A stretch of DNA of 33,426 bases from assembly GCA_028689875.1 (NCBI GenBank), contig JAQVCG010000019.1:1-33426 (forward strand), in the 5' to 3' direction. This DNA is from Candidatus Rifleibacteriota bacterium (GTDB taxonomy: Bacteria > Muiribacteriota > Ozemobacteria > Ozemobacterales > Ozemobacteraceae). Position 1 is the stretch's first letter. Each line of letters begins with the position of its first letter. The position numbers were made by a program, and so were the translations under genes. Under the pieces are notes generated by a model, which saw only the letters and a program-made list of their open reading frames with translations, had not been told where the DNA came from and searched no databases. This document shows positions 32,160 to 33,426 of this stretch, piece after piece.

Positions 32160-33134
32160 TTATTCTATGTCGCTTTCCCTTAATCTGATCTGTTCTATTT
32201 CAATGCGGCCCTGGCCGAAAGTAACACTGCGCCCACATCTTAAGGTTTCGCCTGCGTTAATAAGCTCAATAAATGGTTTTATCGGACCAACATACTTGGC
32301 ACGGCCTTTGATTCCGGAAATTGGAATACGCCGTTTTTGTCTGGTCGAGTATCTTTCCCAATATATGGGTTCAGCCTCTATGAGCTTAGTCTGAACCTGT
32401 GCTGCAAAACGTGCTATTTTGCCAAAGTCCCAGTCAATGGTATTACCCTCTGATGCCTCAAAAACACTGTATCTCCGCATCAGTGAACCGACAATTCTTC
32501 CAAAATCAGGCTTCGTAGTTATTTTACCTGTTTCAATGTCTTTGAACGCAACCGGAGACGCAAAATTTATTGTTAATTCGCAATTCGACGACATTGATAA
32601 GTCAGGAGCAGAAATTTTTAATTCAGACGTTTCGGGAATACGAAAAGAATCCTGGTCAATTGCCCAAACCAATTCATTCGTCGATGCATGCGTAATTTTC
32701 TTTAATTCACATGGAATTTTTGCATTGGTTAATCCTAATTTACCGGCTGTCTGCACAGCAGAAATAAGATTTTTGGCAGATGAAACCGCAATACCAAAAA
32801 GACTCACAACAAATGCGAATGTCTCACCGGCACTAATTGGCTCATTCCCATTAAATTCAGCATCAATAACCATCATATGCGGCAAGTCTGACCCGGAATA
32901 TTGAAAATCATTTGATAAATGGCTCTTTGAAGTTTCATAACATAATGCGTATGCACATTGCACATTTGCAGAACAGTCTTTGCATTTTGCCTCTAAATAC
33001 ATGTCGTTTTGCTGAACGCACTCTAACTGCTTCAGTTTATAACCCAACGCACCTCTGAATGTATTCACAGGATTATCAGGAAAAACAATATTTTCAGTGG
33101 CTTCAAAAGCGAATCTCAACTTTAGATAACGCAC
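32160..33134 (-). CDS. cas6: CRISPR-associated endoribonuclease Cas6 (RAMP)
   Basis: A 324-residue Cas6 that would process precursor crRNA. It begins with a RAMP-like strand and TFRGALGYKLKQLEC (25-39), followed by a four-cysteine cluster CKDC, then C60 and C65, a probable zinc site seen in the longer type III/I Cas6 proteins. The C-terminal Cas6 domain ends with ISGIKGRAKYVGPI, AGETLRCGRSVTFGQGRIEI and the glycine-rich FGQGR (306-310). The catalytic His cannot be set with confidence. The start is GTG at 33134 with GGGGGG just before it; an overlapping ATG is out of frame and stops after three codons. No array or other cas gene is visible; the next gene upstream is not a cas gene I recognise. 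Confidence 0.85.
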   Translation of the reverse strand: MRYLKLRFAFEATENIVFPDNPVNTFRGALGYKLKQLECVQQNDMYLEAKCKDCSANVQCAYALCYETSKSHLSNDFQYSGSDLPHMMVIDAEFNGNEPISAGETFAFVVSLFGIAVSSAKNLISAVQTAGKLGLTNAKIPCELKKITHASTNELVWAIDQDSFRIPETSELKISAPDLSMSSNCELTINFASPVAFKDIETGKITTKPDFGRIVGSLMRRYSVFEASEGNTIDWDFGKIARFAAQVQTKLIEAEPIYWERYSTRQKRRIPISGIKGRAKYVGPIKPFIELINAGETLRCGRSVTFGQGRIEIEQIRLRESDIE

Positions 33135-33253
33135 ATTTCCCCCAAAAAGGACAATTTTCTACACCGTTACCAACAACATCTAATACTAATACCATTTTGC
33201 ATAATATATCAAATTATTTTAGTATTTTTTATCGTTTTACGTTGTCAAAAAAT

Positions 33254-33426
33254 TTATCCTTCAAGCTCACTGATGGCGACCTTCCTAATGTTAAATAGCT
33301 TGTTAAAATCTGAAAGCCTGATTTTTATCGCATTTAAAAACTGATCGTTCTCCCTGACATCAAACGGTATCGGCCGCGTTATAAAAACCAAATACATACC
33401 AAATGCCACAAAAAGCTTGTAATTCA
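33254..33426 (-). CDS. C-terminal fragment of an unrecognised protein, cut by the window edge
   Basis: An open frame enters from the right edge and ends at TAA (33256-33254), giving 57 residues. It starts NYKLFVAFGMYLVFITRPIP, continues through DVRENDQFLNAIKIRLSDFN and ends in KVAISELEG. The first part is hydrophobic and could be a buried strand or membrane segment; the rest is charged and helical. I do not recognise it. It is on the same strand as cas6, 119 bases upstream of it, so it may share its transcript. The reading frame is open to the edge, but the short length limits confidence. Confidence 0.5.
   Translation of the reverse strand, partial: NYKLFVAFGMYLVFITRPIPFDVRENDQFLNAIKIRLSDFNKLFNIRKVAISELEG

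Noticed and set aside
32419..32904. A 161-codon plus-strand open frame opposite cas6
   Set aside because: It is the antisense shadow of cas6, has no recognisable domain and lacks a ribosome-binding site; the cas6 frame carries clear family motifs.

Overview
The window (about 40% G+C by eye) looks like chromosomal DNA of a Gram-negative, probably anaerobic bacterium from a deep-branching phylum that I cannot name. The evidence is phosphatidylethanolamine synthesis (psd, pssA), Bat/MoxR genes with signal peptides and single membrane anchors, and a carbamate kinase beside a PLP lyase. Gene density is high and most junctions overlap by 1-4 bases. I see no rRNA, tRNA, insertion sequence, prophage or CRISPR array.

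Layout. 1-5640 (+): a complete oleABCD hydrocarbon (head-to-head olefin) cluster whose last gene overlaps ispH. It is preceded by a promoter and three copies of a CGTGAAACAA motif. 5647-15915 (-): map with its own promoter; then, further upstream and read toward it, a likely ~9 kb transcript: MoxR, DUF58, DUF4381-like, BatA, BatB, BatC, an exported helical protein, a CxxC mini-thioredoxin, a metal/metalloid-type permease and a TPR protein, ending at a strong terminator near 6640. The MoxR protein carries a BatD-like periplasmic domain and a membrane segment at its N terminus.

16042-21557 (+): a CofG-like radical SAM enzyme fused to a PaaI-type hotdog thioesterase, a UshA-like 5'-nucleotidase, RlmE, and a TGS-containing uridine-kinase-like protein. 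21626-28754 (-): pssA/psd, a PLP enzyme with carbamate kinase, and an active/inactive pair of exported M16 proteases.

28755-33426 is the accessory part. A non-coding stretch contains a possible structured RNA with a terminator. It is followed by a four-gene (+) cluster: a two-TM protein, a Cas6e (CasE/Cse3)-like protein lacking the catalytic histidine position, another two-TM protein, and a GIDE/BAM-type membrane protein. A Cas6 endoribonuclease gene on the opposite strand and a truncated unknown gene follow. Two different Cas6-superfamily proteins with no visible array or effector genes, one of them embedded with membrane proteins, is the strongest candidate for something undescribed. The radical SAM-thioesterase fusion and the BatD-MoxR fusion come next.

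All homology statements rest on recognising motifs by eye and from memory; no database search was run.
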